From Clostridia bacterium (lineage in GTDB: Bacteria > Bacillota > Clostridia > Oscillospirales > Acutalibacteraceae): a stretch of DNA of 5,485 nucleotides. The position numbers and the translations under genes are program-made. The DNA lies in assembly GCA_024404065.1 (NCBI GenBank), contig JAKSQR010000108.1, positions 1 to 5,485 on the forward strand, in the 5' to 3' direction. Of the stretch, positions 4,968 through 5,485 are shown in pieces; the first letter of the stretch is position 1; the number at the start of each line of letters is the position of its first letter. The notes below the pieces were generated by a model, which was given only the letters and a program-made list of their open reading frames with translations, was not told where the DNA came from and ran no database searches.

Positions 4968-5485
4968 ATGAAAAATATAGTAAAAAAAGTTATATTACCT
5001 CTTGTATTTGCAAGTATGTTCTTATTCCAGGCTATTCCTGCTTTCGCAGCTGCATCACCAGCTACACTTAAGGTAGATGGCTTTGATGATAGAGAGGTTA
5101 TCAGCTACTCATATTCACTTGATAAGGCAACAGACGAAAAAGGCAAGGTTACAGGCTCAGCTGAATTAACTGAATTTGTTATAAAAGTTGTTCCTATGGA
5201 AAACGGCAATAACCAGCTTCAGCAGTGGGCACTCAGCGAAAATGATAAAAGAAATGCTGAGTTGGAGATTTACAATACCGTCAGCGAAAGCGTAATGAAA
5301 ACCATTAAAATGAAAGATGCAAGATGCATCAGTCAGGAGCTTAAATACAGCAAAGAGGACGGCAACTACGAAGAAATCAGAATTGTCTGCTCTGAATTGG
5401 AAAATGGCTCTGTAAAATTTGAAAACAACGTATCTCAGCTTACAGGTACTACAGTTTCAAATGGCAGCAGACAAAATCAGATTAT
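4968..5485 (+). CDS. Second Sec-exported TssD-like protein, 3' end cut off
   Basis: An open frame runs from the ATG at 4968 to the window end: 172 codons without a stop. AAGGAG (4955-4960) lies 7 nt before the ATG, and the gene follows the previous stop by 28 nt, so the two are co-transcribed. The N-terminus is a signal peptide (MKNIVKK, hydrophobic 8-26, AFA site, cleavage probably after Ala27). The mature part parallels the preceding protein: LKVDGFDDREV aligns with LSIDGFTSREI, then IKV, a Trp in the helix (QQWAL, Trp87), the ELEIYN strand, and KDARCISQEL at the position of SNAYCVHYEE. The segment YSYSLDKATDEKGKVTG at 47-63 resembles the early loop of TssD proteins more closely than the first gene does. 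After about residue 160 comes a Thr/Ser/Asn-rich linker, so a further domain or anchor may lie beyond the window. It is a divergent paralogue. The assignment is from pattern recognition. Confidence 0.8.
   Translation, partial: MKNIVKKVILPLVFASMFLFQAIPAFAAASPATLKVDGFDDREVISYSYSLDKATDEKGKVTGSAELTEFVIKVVPMENGNNQLQQWALSENDKRNAELEIYNTVSESVMKTIKMKDARCISQELKYSKEDGNYEEIRIVCSELENGSVKFENNVSQLTGTTVSNGSRQNQI

Noticed and set aside
1..5485. CRISPR arrays, tRNA or rRNA genes, insertion sequences, phage attachment sites
   Set aside because: No regularly spaced repeats, cloverleaf-like sequences, transposase motifs or terminal inverted repeats were found on either strand by eye.

Overview
The window looks like AT-rich chromosomal DNA from a Gram-positive gut-type anaerobe, most likely class Clostridia (Oscillospiraceae/Ruminococcaceae-like). 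This rests on strong AAGGAG-type ribosome binding sites, close gene packing, sigma-A-like promoters with extended -10 elements, and the protein families present: a LytS/YesM-class histidine kinase, a SARP-type response regulator and PrsW. The genus cannot be fixed from sequence alone.

Layout. Positions 1-50 (minus strand) hold the first 16 codons of a probable glycoside hydrolase-like protein with its own promoter. A divergent promoter drives a monocistronic gene (282-812, 176 aa, function unknown) that ends at a perfect 13-bp hairpin terminator (856-886). Next comes a tightly packed plus-strand operon: a multi-pass membrane histidine kinase (1007-2305), a response regulator with a SARP/OmpR-type winged helix (2302-3087, ATGA overlap), a seven-helix membrane protein of unknown function (3099-3755) and a PrsW-type intramembrane metalloprotease (3743-4405, 13-nt overlap). 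Without a visible terminator this runs into two genes for small Sec-exported proteins: 4475-4939 (154 aa) and a second that starts at 4968 and is cut by the window end. Both resemble the TssD/Hcp tube-protein family known from Bacteroidota-type VI secretion, but they carry classical signal peptides.

How it may work together. A nearly identical 23-bp element (22/23) lies upstream of the kinase gene (912-934) and upstream of the first exported gene (4406-4428). Each copy contains two TGTAAGA half-sites 11 bp apart, and in both cases the second half-site ends 9 bp before a -10-like hexamer, with no good -35. This is the geometry used by SARP/OmpR-type activators. The simplest model is that the kinase and regulator sense an envelope signal, activate their own operon and switch on the exported Hcp-like proteins, with PrsW and the 7-TM protein acting at the membrane on signalling or on the exported products. 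The element and the gene order are read directly. The TssD assignment is family-pattern recognition from memory. The regulatory model is inference.
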